DNA of 12,736 nt from Anaerolineaceae bacterium UBA6107 (GTDB lineage Bacteria > Chloroflexota > Anaerolineae > Anaerolineales > Anaerolineaceae): NCBI GenBank assembly GCA_002428455.1, contig DIWL01000004.1:1-12736 (forward strand), written 5' to 3'. The notes beneath the pieces were generated by a model that ran no database searches, was not told the DNA's origin, and saw nothing but the letters and a program-made list of their open reading frames with translations. The stretch's first letter is position 1; each line of letters opens with the position of its first letter. The position numbers and the translations under genes were made by a program. Positions 1 to 6,995 of the stretch are shown here, in pieces.

Positions 1-20
1 CCCAACTGCGCTATGGGCCC
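1..20 (-). tRNA. 5' fragment of a tRNA gene cut by the window edge
   Basis: Read on the minus strand this begins GGGCCCA-TA-GCGC-AGTTGGG: a 7-nt acceptor strand, the usual two-base linker, a 4-nt D stem and the start of a D loop. The D arm as far as it goes is identical to that of the complete tRNA-Ala 38 bases away. The anticodon is outside the window, so the amino acid cannot be assigned. A second alanine tRNA is possible but unproven. It lies downstream of the complete tRNA on the same strand and is probably in the same transcript. Confidence 0.7.
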
Positions 21-58
21 AGGTACTGCTTGTTTTTCGATCGAGCCTGTCAATCTTG

Positions 59-131
59 TGGACCTGGGGGGATTCGAACCCCCGGCCTCTTCAGTGCGAT
101 TGAAGCGCGCTCCCAACTGCGCTACAGGCCC
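59..131 (-). tRNA. tRNA-Ala, anticodon CGC
   Basis: The minus strand folds as a complete 73-nt cloverleaf. It has acceptor GGGCCTG/CAGGTCC, D stem GCGC/GCGC, anticodon stem CTTCA/TGAAG with the 7-nt loop ATCGCAC, a 5-nt variable loop, and T arm GGGGG-TTCGAAT-CCCCC. Position 73 is A, and CCA is not encoded. The anticodon CGC reads GCG (alanine). The acceptor stem carries the G3:U70 wobble pair, the known identity element for alanyl-tRNA synthetase, which independently supports alanine. A near-consensus promoter lies just upstream. Confidence 0.95.
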
Positions 132-150
132 GTTCACAAGGGTAAGGGAG

Positions 151-179
151 ATTTTAACCGAGAGCGCGTATCGTGTCAA
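151..179 (-). promoter_or_regulatory. Sigma-70-type promoter of the tRNA-Ala gene
   Basis: On the minus strand there is a perfect -35 TTGACA, a 17-bp spacer and a -10 TAAAAT. The predicted transcription start, near 144, is about 13 bases before the tRNA 5' end at 131. Match, spacing and location are all typical of a strong stable-RNA promoter. Confidence 0.8.
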
Positions 180-241
180 GAAACACAGGGAGAGAAAAAG
201 CGAATAAGGCAGAATAACTAGCGCTGAAACAATGGTGAGTT

Positions 242-284
242 ACGATCCATGAGGTTCCCCATATTGAGGAACCTCATGGATCGT
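242..284. repeat. Perfect 17-bp inverted repeat (hairpin), 9-nt loop
   Basis: The arms ACGATCCATGAGGTTCC (242-258) and GGAACCTCATGGATCGT (268-284) are exact reverse complements around the loop CCATATTGA. Neither side is followed by a T tract, and no gene ends into it. It sits between two divergent promoters (151-179 on minus, 317-344 on plus), so it is not an ordinary terminator. It could be a dispersed palindromic repeat, a protein-binding site or a remnant of a terminator. The window holds only one copy. Confidence 0.8.
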
Positions 285-316
285 TGGTTAATGGATAGGT
301 GCCTCAAAATTAATCG

Positions 317-344
317 TTGACTTTTTTCCCCGAATTGATAAAAT
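317..344 (+). promoter_or_regulatory. Candidate promoter of the FAD oxidoreductase gene
   Basis: TTGACT (317-322), a 16-bp spacer and TAAAAT (339-344) make a good sigma-70-type match facing the gene at 555. The predicted start near 351 would leave a leader of about 200 nt, in which I recognise no riboswitch. The remaining bases of the 132-554 gap hold the hairpin at 242-284 and the tRNA promoter. I see no protein gene there. Confidence 0.45.
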
Positions 345-554
345 GTAACTATTAATTTACCCGCAACATAACTTAAGAAACAAAGTAAAACCTTCAACGG
401 GATCAGGATTGCAATATCGGTTAATTCGATTAACCGTTCCGGCTGGTATCTAATTCTGTAGAAAAGGAGATCAATAATCAGAGCCCCGAATTCACAAGAT
501 CCATTAATCTTATAAGCCGTGAGTGAAACCAATTATTAATTCCAAGGAGAAAAA

Positions 555-2105
555 ATGGATAACCAACAGAAAGAAATGAGTCGTCGGAGTTTCCTCAAAG
601 GTACTGCACTAGGTGCAGTAGCACTGGCTGGAACTGGTGTGTTGGCAGGATGCTCAACCAAGACAGAACAAGCATCTGGCCTACCTGAGAAATGGGATAA
701 AGAAACAGATATTTTAGTTGTCGGATTTGGTGGCGCTGGTGCTGCAGCGGCAATCGCTGCGCGTGAAGCAGGGGCCGAAGTAATCGTTCTTGAGAAACAG
801 GCGGTGATGGGCGGTAGTACGGCTGTTAGCGGTGGTGTTTACTACGCCGCGGGCACTTCCGTTCAAAAAGCCAATGGTATTGAAGACTCTGCTGAAAAAA
901 TGTATGAACATTACATGAACGCAGGAAATGGCTTTAACGATCCTGCTCTTTCTCGAATCGCTGCTGACGCTTCCGCCGCGAACGTGGAGAAACTCATCGC
1001 CCTTGGGGCGACCTTCCCCACACCTCCAACCGTTGCTGGTGCTGAGTACCACGTTGGCAGTGAACCTATCGCACGTGTGCACTCTGTGGTTTACGGTGAA
1101 TTGAGTGGCGGTGGAGCATACTTCAGGGTACTTGAAGACGCCGCTCGAAATGCCGGAGCTGAAGTACTAGCCGAAACTGAAGCAAAGGAGCTGATTGTGG
1201 ATGGCTCCAAACAGGTGGTTGGTGTTAAGGCGGTCAGTGGTGGTACAGAAATGTTCATCAAAGCTCGCAAGGGCGTAATTCTCGCCACTGGCGGCTTCAC
1301 CCGTAGTGAAGAATTGATGCGCGCCTACAGCGAGCAAGCATTCTACTGCCAACCTCTCGGAGCTCCAAACCTGACCGGTGATGGTCTAAAGATGGCATTT
1401 GCTCTTGGTGCTGCCGCGTTCAACATCCATGAAGTATTGGGCTGCCCCGGTCTTACCCTACCCGGAAAGATCGCCGCGACCTATGCTTTCTGGACTTTTG
1501 GCACAGCCCCGGCTATCCTCGTAAACAACCTTGGCCAACGTTTCGTGAACGAATTTGGTTTCTACGATTGGAAAAATACAGAACTCCTCAAACAGCCGGA
1601 TAAGTTTGCTTACTCCGTCTTTGACGCCACTGCACGTGATGCTGCCAAGGGAATGATCGTATCAGGATTTAGCGAGGATCTTGAACCGGAAGTAGCCGAA
1701 GGAACGGTACTCAAAGCCGATAGCATAACTGAACTGGCAGAGAAAATGGGTGTACCGGCTGATCTATTTGAAGCCAGCATCACCAGGTGGAACGAAGATG
1801 CAAAGGCTGGTGCTGATCGTGATTTTGGCAGAACCTTGTTGCTTTCCCCCATCGAAACCGCGCCTTTCTACGCTTTCAAAACCTTCCCCACCATGTTCGA
1901 TAACATGGGCGGTCTGAAAATTAACGAGAATGCCCAGGTAATTGATGTATGGGGAAATGTAATTTCCAGGCTGTACGCGGTGGGGAACGTAGCCGGTGGG
2001 GTACTCGGTGAGCACTATCCCGGTAGCGGATCTGCGCTCAACGCCGGTATGACATTCGGTTTGATCGCCGGTAAACATGCTTCCACATTGGAAGCTGTGA
2101 GTTAA
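555..2105 (+). CDS. Tat-exported FAD-dependent oxidoreductase (fumarate reductase/ketosteroid dehydrogenase flavoprotein superfamily), probable lipoprotein
   Basis: This 516-residue flavoprotein probably works outside the cytoplasmic membrane. The N-terminus has a textbook twin-arginine motif, SRRSFLK (residues 9-15), then a hydrophobic stretch ending in a lipobox LAGC with Cys33, so a Tat-exported lipoprotein is predicted. The dinucleotide-binding motif GFGGAG (57-62), ending at Glu80, binds FAD. The C-terminal signature, YPGSGSALNAGMTFG, closes the FAD site. In that region fumarate reductases carry a catalytic Arg; here the Tyr-Pro-Gly-x-Gly form recalls 3-ketosteroid dehydrogenases, so the substrate is unknown. 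There is no haem domain or cytochrome subunit nearby. The start is supported by AAGGAG (544-549) five bases before ATG. The gene appears monocistronic, with a promoter candidate at 317-344 and a terminator at 2146-2185. Superfamily membership is secure; the reaction is not. Confidence 0.88.
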   Translation: MDNQQKEMSRRSFLKGTALGAVALAGTGVLAGCSTKTEQASGLPEKWDKETDILVVGFGGAGAAAAIAAREAGAEVIVLEKQAVMGGSTAVSGGVYYAAGTSVQKANGIEDSAEKMYEHYMNAGNGFNDPALSRIAADASAANVEKLIALGATFPTPPTVAGAEYHVGSEPIARVHSVVYGELSGGGAYFRVLEDAARNAGAEVLAETEAKELIVDGSKQVVGVKAVSGGTEMFIKARKGVILATGGFTRSEELMRAYSEQAFYCQPLGAPNLTGDGLKMAFALGAAAFNIHEVLGCPGLTLPGKIAATYAFWTFGTAPAILVNNLGQRFVNEFGFYDWKNTELLKQPDKFAYSVFDATARDAAKGMIVSGFSEDLEPEVAEGTVLKADSITELAEKMGVPADLFEASITRWNEDAKAGADRDFGRTLLLSPIETAPFYAFKTFPTMFDNMGGLKINENAQVIDVWGNVISRLYAVGNVAGGVLGEHYPGSGSALNAGMTFGLIAGKHASTLEAVS

Positions 2106-2145
2106 ATTCCTTACATCCTGTCCAAAAAGACTAAATAGGATTCTT

Positions 2146-2197
2146 ACAAGAACGCGGAATGGATAACCCCATTCCGCGTTCTTGTTCCTTACTTTTT
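2146..2197 (+). terminator. Intrinsic terminator after the FAD oxidoreductase gene
   Basis: A perfect 17-bp stem (2146-2162 with 2169-2185) with loop ATAACC is followed by a pyrimidine-rich tail, TCCTTACTTTTTC. It starts 40 bases after the stop codon and before the next promoter, as expected for transcription termination. Confidence 0.85.
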
Positions 2198-2233
2198 CAA
2201 CATTTATCTTCTCCTGACCTGCTGATATTCTGC

Positions 2234-2263
2234 TTTACACATTAAAAGGCTTAACGCTATAAT
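2234..2263 (+). promoter_or_regulatory. Promoter of the M24 peptidase cluster
   Basis: TTTACA (2234-2239), an 18-bp spacer and a perfect TATAAT (2258-2263). The predicted start is near 2270, giving a leader of only about 12 nt. The GGGAG ribosome-binding site (2270-2274) would therefore lie at the extreme 5' end of the mRNA. Confidence 0.7.
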
Positions 2264-2281
2264 CCAGATGGGAGATAACCA

Positions 2282-3385
2282 ATGACTGAAGCCAGAATTG
2301 AACATTTGAAAGAATTAATGAGCCGCCACAAGATCGATACGATCGCGCTCAACCCGGGTCCCACACTTACCTATCTGACCGGTTTGGAATTTCACCTGAT
2401 GGAAAGACCGACCGTGATGCTGTACCAAAAAGGTCATAAACCCTTCATGATAATGCCCGGTTTGGAATCCGCAAAACTGACCGGTTCCAGCTTAAAAATG
2501 CATTCCGTTCCTTTTGGTGATGATCCATCCACCTGGCAGGAGGCATTTCGGGCTGCGTTCAAGCACATGAACCTTGAAGGAGCCCGAATCGGTCTGGAAA
2601 CGACGCGCATGCGCTTCATGGAAATGAACTATCTGCAAACCGCCGCTCCCACCGCCCGTTTTGTTCCTGCAGACCAGATTTTTGGGGATCTGCGTGTTGT
2701 TAAGGATGAAAATGAGATCAAAGACATGCGCCGTGCGGTGGATATCGCCCAACAGGCATTGCGTGAAGTTCTGCCGAAGATCAAGCCGGGAGTCACAGAA
2801 ACCGAGATCGCTGGAGAATTGACCATCGCGATGCTGCGCGCCGGTTCAGACCCCGAATTGCCGTTCTCTCCCATCGTGGCAAGCGGTCCCAACAGCGCAA
2901 ATCCGCACGCCGCACCAACCGGTCGGAAACTGGAACCCGGTGACCTGTTGGTTATTGATTGGGGTGCCCGCGTAAATGGCTACTGTTCTGACTTGACACG
3001 CACCTTTGCCATCGGTAACCTGGATCCGGAAATCGAGCTGATCTACAACACAGTATTATTAGCCAACACAGCCGGTAGAGCAGCCGGAAAACCCGGTCTT
3101 GCCGCTGGTGAGGTGGACTGTGCAGCCCGCGAGGTAATCGATCAGGCCGGTTTTGGTGAATTCTTTACCCATCGTACCGGTCACGGTCTCGGTATGGAAG
3201 CCCATGAGACTCCATATATCTTCACCGGAAATTCCGAAAAACTGGAACCGGGAATGACCTACACCGTCGAACCAGGCATATATCTACCGAATAAAGGTGG
3301 TGTGCGCATCGAAGATGATGTGTTGATCACTCCTGATGGTGCCATATCCTTAAGTGATTATCCCCGTGAATTGACGATCCTATAA
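2282..3385 (+). CDS. M24 family metallopeptidase (Xaa-Pro aminopeptidase/dipeptidase type)
   Basis: This 367-residue cytoplasmic enzyme should remove an N-terminal residue preceding proline, or cleave Xaa-Pro dipeptides. Residues 1 to about 130 form the creatinase-type N-terminal domain and the remainder the pita-bread catalytic domain. All five expected metal ligands are visible: Asp226 (VIDWGA), Asp237 (YCSDLTRTF), His301 (RTGHGLGM), Glu330 (TVEPGIY) and Glu344 (GVRIEDD). Length and motif order are normal for the family. GGGAG lies 7 bases before ATG, with a promoter directly upstream. It is the first gene of a probable operon with the hydrolase, transporter and MBL protein. Whether it is an aminopeptidase or a dipeptidase (PepQ-like) cannot be decided from these motifs, so I give no gene symbol. 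Confidence 0.93.
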   Translation: MTEARIEHLKELMSRHKIDTIALNPGPTLTYLTGLEFHLMERPTVMLYQKGHKPFMIMPGLESAKLTGSSLKMHSVPFGDDPSTWQEAFRAAFKHMNLEGARIGLETTRMRFMEMNYLQTAAPTARFVPADQIFGDLRVVKDENEIKDMRRAVDIAQQALREVLPKIKPGVTETEIAGELTIAMLRAGSDPELPFSPIVASGPNSANPHAAPTGRKLEPGDLLVIDWGARVNGYCSDLTRTFAIGNLDPEIELIYNTVLLANTAGRAAGKPGLAAGEVDCAAREVIDQAGFGEFFTHRTGHGLGMEAHETPYIFTGNSEKLEPGMTYTVEPGIYLPNKGGVRIEDDVLITPDGAISLSDYPRELTIL

Positions 3386-3401
3386 GACTAGGCTGGTGAC
3401 C

Positions 3402-4160
3402 ATGAACGAAACCCAAACCATTCAATCGGCTGAACCATTCTTTATTCCTGGTGGAAAAAACGGCTGCCTGTTGATCCACGGATTCACCGGCTCTCCCAAG
3501 GAAATGCGCATGCTGGGTGATTCACTCTCCCATTCCGGTTACACGGTTCTGGCACCGCGTCTGTTTGGTCATGCCACAAAACCGGATGATATGCGCCGCG
3601 CACGCTGGCAGGATTGGCTTGCCTCCGTTGAAGATGGCCTAAACCTGTTGAAAGACTGTACAGATACGCAATTTATCATGGGGCTCTCTATGGGAGGCGT
3701 GCTCACACTGATTGCCGCGGCACGGTACGAACTGGCAGGAGCGGTTGCTTTTTCAACTCCCAGCAGTCTCCCCAATGATCCACGAAGTTTTCTGCTCCCC
3801 CTGATTGGTTGGTTAAACCTGCCCATCGGCAAGGGGAAACCGGATTGGCGCAACCAGGAAGCTGCCAAAAATCATGTTGACTATCCGTTTTATTCTACCC
3901 ACGCCATCCTTGAATTGAACAAGCTAATCAAAGTAATGCAGGATGAACTTCCAAATGTTAAGATGCCGGTCCTGCTGGTGCAATCCCGCACGGATGCAGC
4001 AATTCCTGGCGACAGCATGGACTCGCTATTCCAGCGCATCCATTCCATTGACAAGTCAAAATTTTGGGTGGAGGACAGCGGTCACGTGGTCATCCGCGAA
4101 CCGGAACGGGAAAAAATCTTCGCAGAAGTTAAATCCTTTCTAAAACGGATACAGGGATGA
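3402..4160 (+). CDS. Alpha/beta hydrolase, Est30-like carboxylesterase
   Basis: This 252-residue soluble serine hydrolase should cleave carboxylic esters, possibly monoacylglycerols. It has the oxyanion-hole segment HGFTG (26-30), the nucleophile elbow GLSMGG with Ser96, Asp198 in SRTDAAIP and His228 in DSGHVV, a complete catalytic triad in the right order. Overall layout and length resemble the small thermostable carboxylesterase Est30 of Geobacillus, recalled from family knowledge. The ATG at 3402 is preferred; an in-frame GTG at 3396 would add two residues, and the ribosome-binding site (AGG at 3390-3392) is weak but better spaced for the ATG. It begins 16 bases after the M24 gene, and its stop overlaps the next start by 4 bases (ATGA), so translational coupling with the transporter is likely. 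The natural substrate is unknown. Confidence 0.9.
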   Translation: MNETQTIQSAEPFFIPGGKNGCLLIHGFTGSPKEMRMLGDSLSHSGYTVLAPRLFGHATKPDDMRRARWQDWLASVEDGLNLLKDCTDTQFIMGLSMGGVLTLIAAARYELAGAVAFSTPSSLPNDPRSFLLPLIGWLNLPIGKGKPDWRNQEAAKNHVDYPFYSTHAILELNKLIKVMQDELPNVKMPVLLVQSRTDAAIPGDSMDSLFQRIHSIDKSKFWVEDSGHVVIREPEREKIFAEVKSFLKRIQG

Positions 4161-5317
4161 ATCGCAATCTGCTGCTGATCGCCATATCCCTGTTTGCCTG
4201 GGGTGTGGGTGAAGGACTATTCATCTACTTTCAGCCGCTATACCTGCAGGAATTTGGAGCGAACCCTGTATTGACGGGCGTAGTATTCAGCGGGATGGGC
4301 ATTGCGATGGGGTTATCCCAGATCCCGGCTGGTTACCTTTCAGATCGTTACGGATCGCGCACCCTGATGTGGTTGTCCTGGATCCTCGGCAGCACATCAG
4401 CCATCCTGATGGCATTGGCGCAATCCCTGCCAGTCTTCATCGTCGGGTTGATCCTGTACGGTCTCACCGGATCGGTCATGGCTCCCATGAACAGTTACAT
4501 CACCACTGTACGAGGTAAGTTGAGCATCGGCCGCGCGCTGACATTCACTTCCGGGTTGTACAATGTTGGTGCAGTCCTCGGACCGATAAGCGGGGGTTTG
4601 ATCGCTGACCGCCTGGGTCTGCGAATTGTTTACATCGTCGCTGCGGTCGTTTTTGTGATCTCCACGATTATTGTGCTTTTCGTTGAGAAGAATCCTGAGC
4701 CGCACCAGGCTGACCAGGTTTCTGGTAATAGTATGGGATTACTGAAAAACACCCGTTTTCTCATCTTCCTGGGGATCGCAATGGTGAGCATCTTCACACT
4801 CTATTTTCCACAACCTTTCACACCAAGCTACTTGCAGAACCAGCAGGGCTTGTCGCTCTCAACCATCGGTCTATTCGGGGCGATCGGCAGCCTGGGCAAC
4901 GCAGTGGCAATGCTGACCCTTGGAAACCTGAACGCTGTGACCAGCTTCATCATCGGCCAAACCTGGTTGCTAGTGTTCTCAATCATCTATCTTAAAGCAG
5001 ATCTACCCGTTTGGTTCGGGATTGGCTATTTCTTTATTGGCGGTTACAGGTTGTGCCGTTCGATGGTGCTGGCCATCGCGCGAACATTCATCCATCCAAG
5101 GCAGACAGGCCTCGCCTATGGCATGGTGGAGACTGTAAATTCGGTCGCAGTGATCCTCGCGCCCATCCTGGCAGGTTTCATCTACAATCAGAACCCGTAT
5201 CTGGTTTACCGTATCTCCATCGTGCTGGTTAGTGTGGTTATTGCCTTCAACATCCTGATCCTGGTGATCATGAAAAGAAATGGGAAAAATGAGCCTCAGA
5301 ATTCAAGTATTCAATAG
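4157..5317 (+). CDS. Major facilitator superfamily (MFS) transporter
   Basis: This 386-residue integral membrane protein has alternating hydrophobic segments consistent with 12 transmembrane helices and the 6+6 MFS arrangement. The charged central loop is around residues 174-200 (EKNPEPHQADQ). The loop between helices 2 and 3 has the MFS motif A in the form GYLSDRYGSR (59-68), with the conserved Asp63, Arg64 and Gly66. Second-half hydrophobicity is intact and the length is normal. The start codon lies in the ATGA overlap with the esterase gene, and its 3' end overlaps the MBL-fold gene by about 30 bases, so it is embedded in a coupled operon. The substrate cannot be read from the sequence; drug or metabolite export and small-molecule uptake are both possible. 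Confidence 0.9.
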   Translation: MNRNLLLIAISLFAWGVGEGLFIYFQPLYLQEFGANPVLTGVVFSGMGIAMGLSQIPAGYLSDRYGSRTLMWLSWILGSTSAILMALAQSLPVFIVGLILYGLTGSVMAPMNSYITTVRGKLSIGRALTFTSGLYNVGAVLGPISGGLIADRLGLRIVYIVAAVVFVISTIIVLFVEKNPEPHQADQVSGNSMGLLKNTRFLIFLGIAMVSIFTLYFPQPFTPSYLQNQQGLSLSTIGLFGAIGSLGNAVAMLTLGNLNAVTSFIIGQTWLLVFSIIYLKADLPVWFGIGYFFIGGYRLCRSMVLAIARTFIHPRQTGLAYGMVETVNSVAVILAPILAGFIYNQNPYLVYRISIVLVSVVIAFNILILVIMKRNGKNEPQNSSIQ

Positions 5318-5942
5318 CGATCCAATTGATAACAATGTAATCCTGTTGTGCGACGAAGAAACAAAGCAGGGAATCATTTTTGATCCGTCGTTTGATCCTG
5401 ACCTTGTACTAAAAGTCATCAACGATCAGAAGATCTCTGTTGGAACGATCCTGTTCACACATGGGCATTTTGACCACTTTGCCGGATTAGCCTACCTGCT
5501 TACGAAACTGACACCCCCGCCAAAGGTTGGCTTACACAGGGGAGACCTCAAGATTTGGCAGGAAGGGGGTGGTTCGATCCAGTTCCGGATTCCGATCGAT
5601 CTTCCACCGGATCCTGACATGATCCTGGAACATGGTCAGCAGGTACGAATTGGTGAACAATACATCGAAGTCAGGCATACTCCCGGGCATTCCCCTGGAT
5701 CGGTCATTTTTTACATCCCGTCCATCAATACTGCGGTGGTTGGTGATCTGATCTTCAAACAGGGGATCGGCCGCACGGACCTGGAGGGAGGAAGTTATCC
5801 TGAACTAGCAAACAGTATCACCACCCAGGTCTACAGCCTGCCAGCTGAGACGATCCTCATCCCCGGGCATGGACCTGAAACCACGGTAGGTGATGAACAG
5901 AAGTACAATCCATATGTTGGCAAGAATGCAAGATTTCTTTAA
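5289..5942 (+). CDS. MBL-fold metallohydrolase, glyoxalase II-like
   Basis: This 217-residue cytoplasmic metallo-beta-lactamase-fold hydrolase belongs to the group resembling hydroxyacylglutathione hydrolase/YcbL. It shows the metal motif HGHFDH (His58, His60, Asp62, His63), His134 in TPGHSPGS, Asp153 in VVGDLIF and His194 in IPGHGPET: all seven expected ligands of a binuclear zinc site. The segment GIGRTD and the tail DEQKYNPYV are also typical. Starting at ATG 5289 matches the usual N-terminus of this group. An upstream in-frame ATG at 5280 adds three residues and cannot be excluded, because both lie inside the end of the MFS gene and neither has a strong ribosome-binding site. The overlap suggests coupling to the transporter. 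A thioester such as S-lactoylglutathione is only one possible substrate. Confidence 0.9.
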   Translation: MSLRIQVFNSDPIDNNVILLCDEETKQGIIFDPSFDPDLVLKVINDQKISVGTILFTHGHFDHFAGLAYLLTKLTPPPKVGLHRGDLKIWQEGGGSIQFRIPIDLPPDPDMILEHGQQVRIGEQYIEVRHTPGHSPGSVIFYIPSINTAVVGDLIFKQGIGRTDLEGGSYPELANSITTQVYSLPAETILIPGHGPETTVGDEQKYNPYVGKNARFL

Positions 5943-5985
5943 CCGGACCTTTTTGATGAACTAATACGTTAACTAATAAAACCTG

Positions 5986-6933
5986 ATGAGACCCTTCCCG
6001 AAAAGAATCCTGACTTTTTACCTGGTGATTATCCTTACTTTCCTGGTTGGGTGCCAGACACAGGTGCCGGTTTTTATCACAACATCACCTGGTTCAACCA
6101 ATACTCCTTTTCAACCGGTCCACCCCACGGCAACTCTCACCCCTCAACCTACGCATACACCCACAAATACCTCCACACCCATTCCAACGGAAACCCCTAT
6201 GCCCGAACCCACAAACACATTCTCACCGGAACCAACGGAAAAAACCGATCCTCCCACTGAAGAAGTTACAGCCGGGGAAGTCATTGTTCCCATCCTGCTC
6301 TACCATCACGTGTCGGAAACGATTGACACGCAGTACAACGTCCACCCGGACCGGTTTGCTGAGCAAATGAAATGGCTGAACGATCATGGTTATTCGACGA
6401 TCACCATCGCGGATGTAGCCCGTCTCATCCTGGATGGCGGTGAGTTGCCTGAACGCCCGGTTGTGTTAACCTTCGATGATGGTTACCTGGATGTATACAA
6501 GAACGCTTATCCGATCATGCAGCAGTATGGATATGTGGGTACTTTCTTTATTATTGGCAGTACTGTGGATACGACTCAAAATTTGAGTACAAAAAAGTTA
6601 ACAAATCTGATCAACAGCGGATGGGAGATTGGCTCGCACAGCATGTCTCACATTGATCTTAACCAGGGCAATAATTGGGAGTATGAGATTATTGGTTCAA
6701 AGAGCCTGCTAGAAGGAAAACTGGGGGTACCCATTCTGACTTTCGCTTATCCCTACGGGCTGGCGGACGCGGCGGTAATCCGCTACACGATCGATGCCGG
6801 GTATACTTCCGCAGTGGGTCTGGGATCCAACGTCACCCACGACAAGAACACCCTGTTCTTTCTCAACCGTAAGGAAGTGAAAAGCTGGTATGGCCTCGAT
6901 TTCTTTGAGGATTTTATGCCCTGGACTGAATAA
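5986..6933 (+). CDS. Polysaccharide deacetylase (NodB-fold) lipoprotein
   Basis: This 315-residue exported enzyme is expected to remove acetyl groups from N-acetylated glycans such as peptidoglycan or an extracellular polysaccharide. The order is: signal peptide with lipobox ending at Cys23 (LVGC); a Thr/Pro-rich, low-complexity linker at about residues 35-95, likely an extended tether; then the deacetylase domain. That domain contains ILLYHH, the TFDDG motif with Asp164 and Asp165, and the HSMSH metal motif with His218 and His222, so the metal-binding triad is present. FAYPYG is another family motif. No convincing ribosome-binding site precedes the ATG; a TAATAA hexamer ends 6 bases before it, so a leaderless transcript is possible. 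Alternatively it is read through from the MBL gene 43 bases upstream. It ends at a shared convergent terminator. Confidence 0.92.
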   Translation: MRPFPKRILTFYLVIILTFLVGCQTQVPVFITTSPGSTNTPFQPVHPTATLTPQPTHTPTNTSTPIPTETPMPEPTNTFSPEPTEKTDPPTEEVTAGEVIVPILLYHHVSETIDTQYNVHPDRFAEQMKWLNDHGYSTITIADVARLILDGGELPERPVVLTFDDGYLDVYKNAYPIMQQYGYVGTFFIIGSTVDTTQNLSTKKLTNLINSGWEIGSHSMSHIDLNQGNNWEYEIIGSKSLLEGKLGVPILTFAYPYGLADAAVIRYTIDAGYTSAVGLGSNVTHDKNTLFFLNRKEVKSWYGLDFFEDFMPWTE

Positions 6934-6947
6934 TCGGCGCAAATAAA

Positions 6948-6973
6948 CAGGCTCTCCGAAAATGGAGAGCCTG
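6948..6973. terminator. Bidirectional hairpin terminator between convergent genes
   Basis: A 10-bp perfect stem, CAGGCTCTCC/GGAGAGCCTG, with loop GAAAAT sits between the ends of the deacetylase gene (plus) and rny (minus). On the minus strand it is followed by TTTATTTG, a fair U-tract, so it best serves rny. On the plus strand the tail is only AATGTTT, so termination there would be weaker. Confidence 0.8.
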
Positions 6974-6995
6974 AATGTTTAAACGGGTGAAAATA

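Noticed and set aside
218..532. 104-codon minus-strand open frame upstream of the flavoprotein gene
   Set aside because: It covers the perfect hairpin and the plus-strand promoter, has no clear ribosome-binding site, and its translation shows no domain or plausible membrane topology.
714..1082. 122-codon minus-strand open frame inside the flavoprotein gene
   Set aside because: It is antisense to the FAD-binding region, whose plus-strand translation is clearly conserved, so it is a reading shadow.
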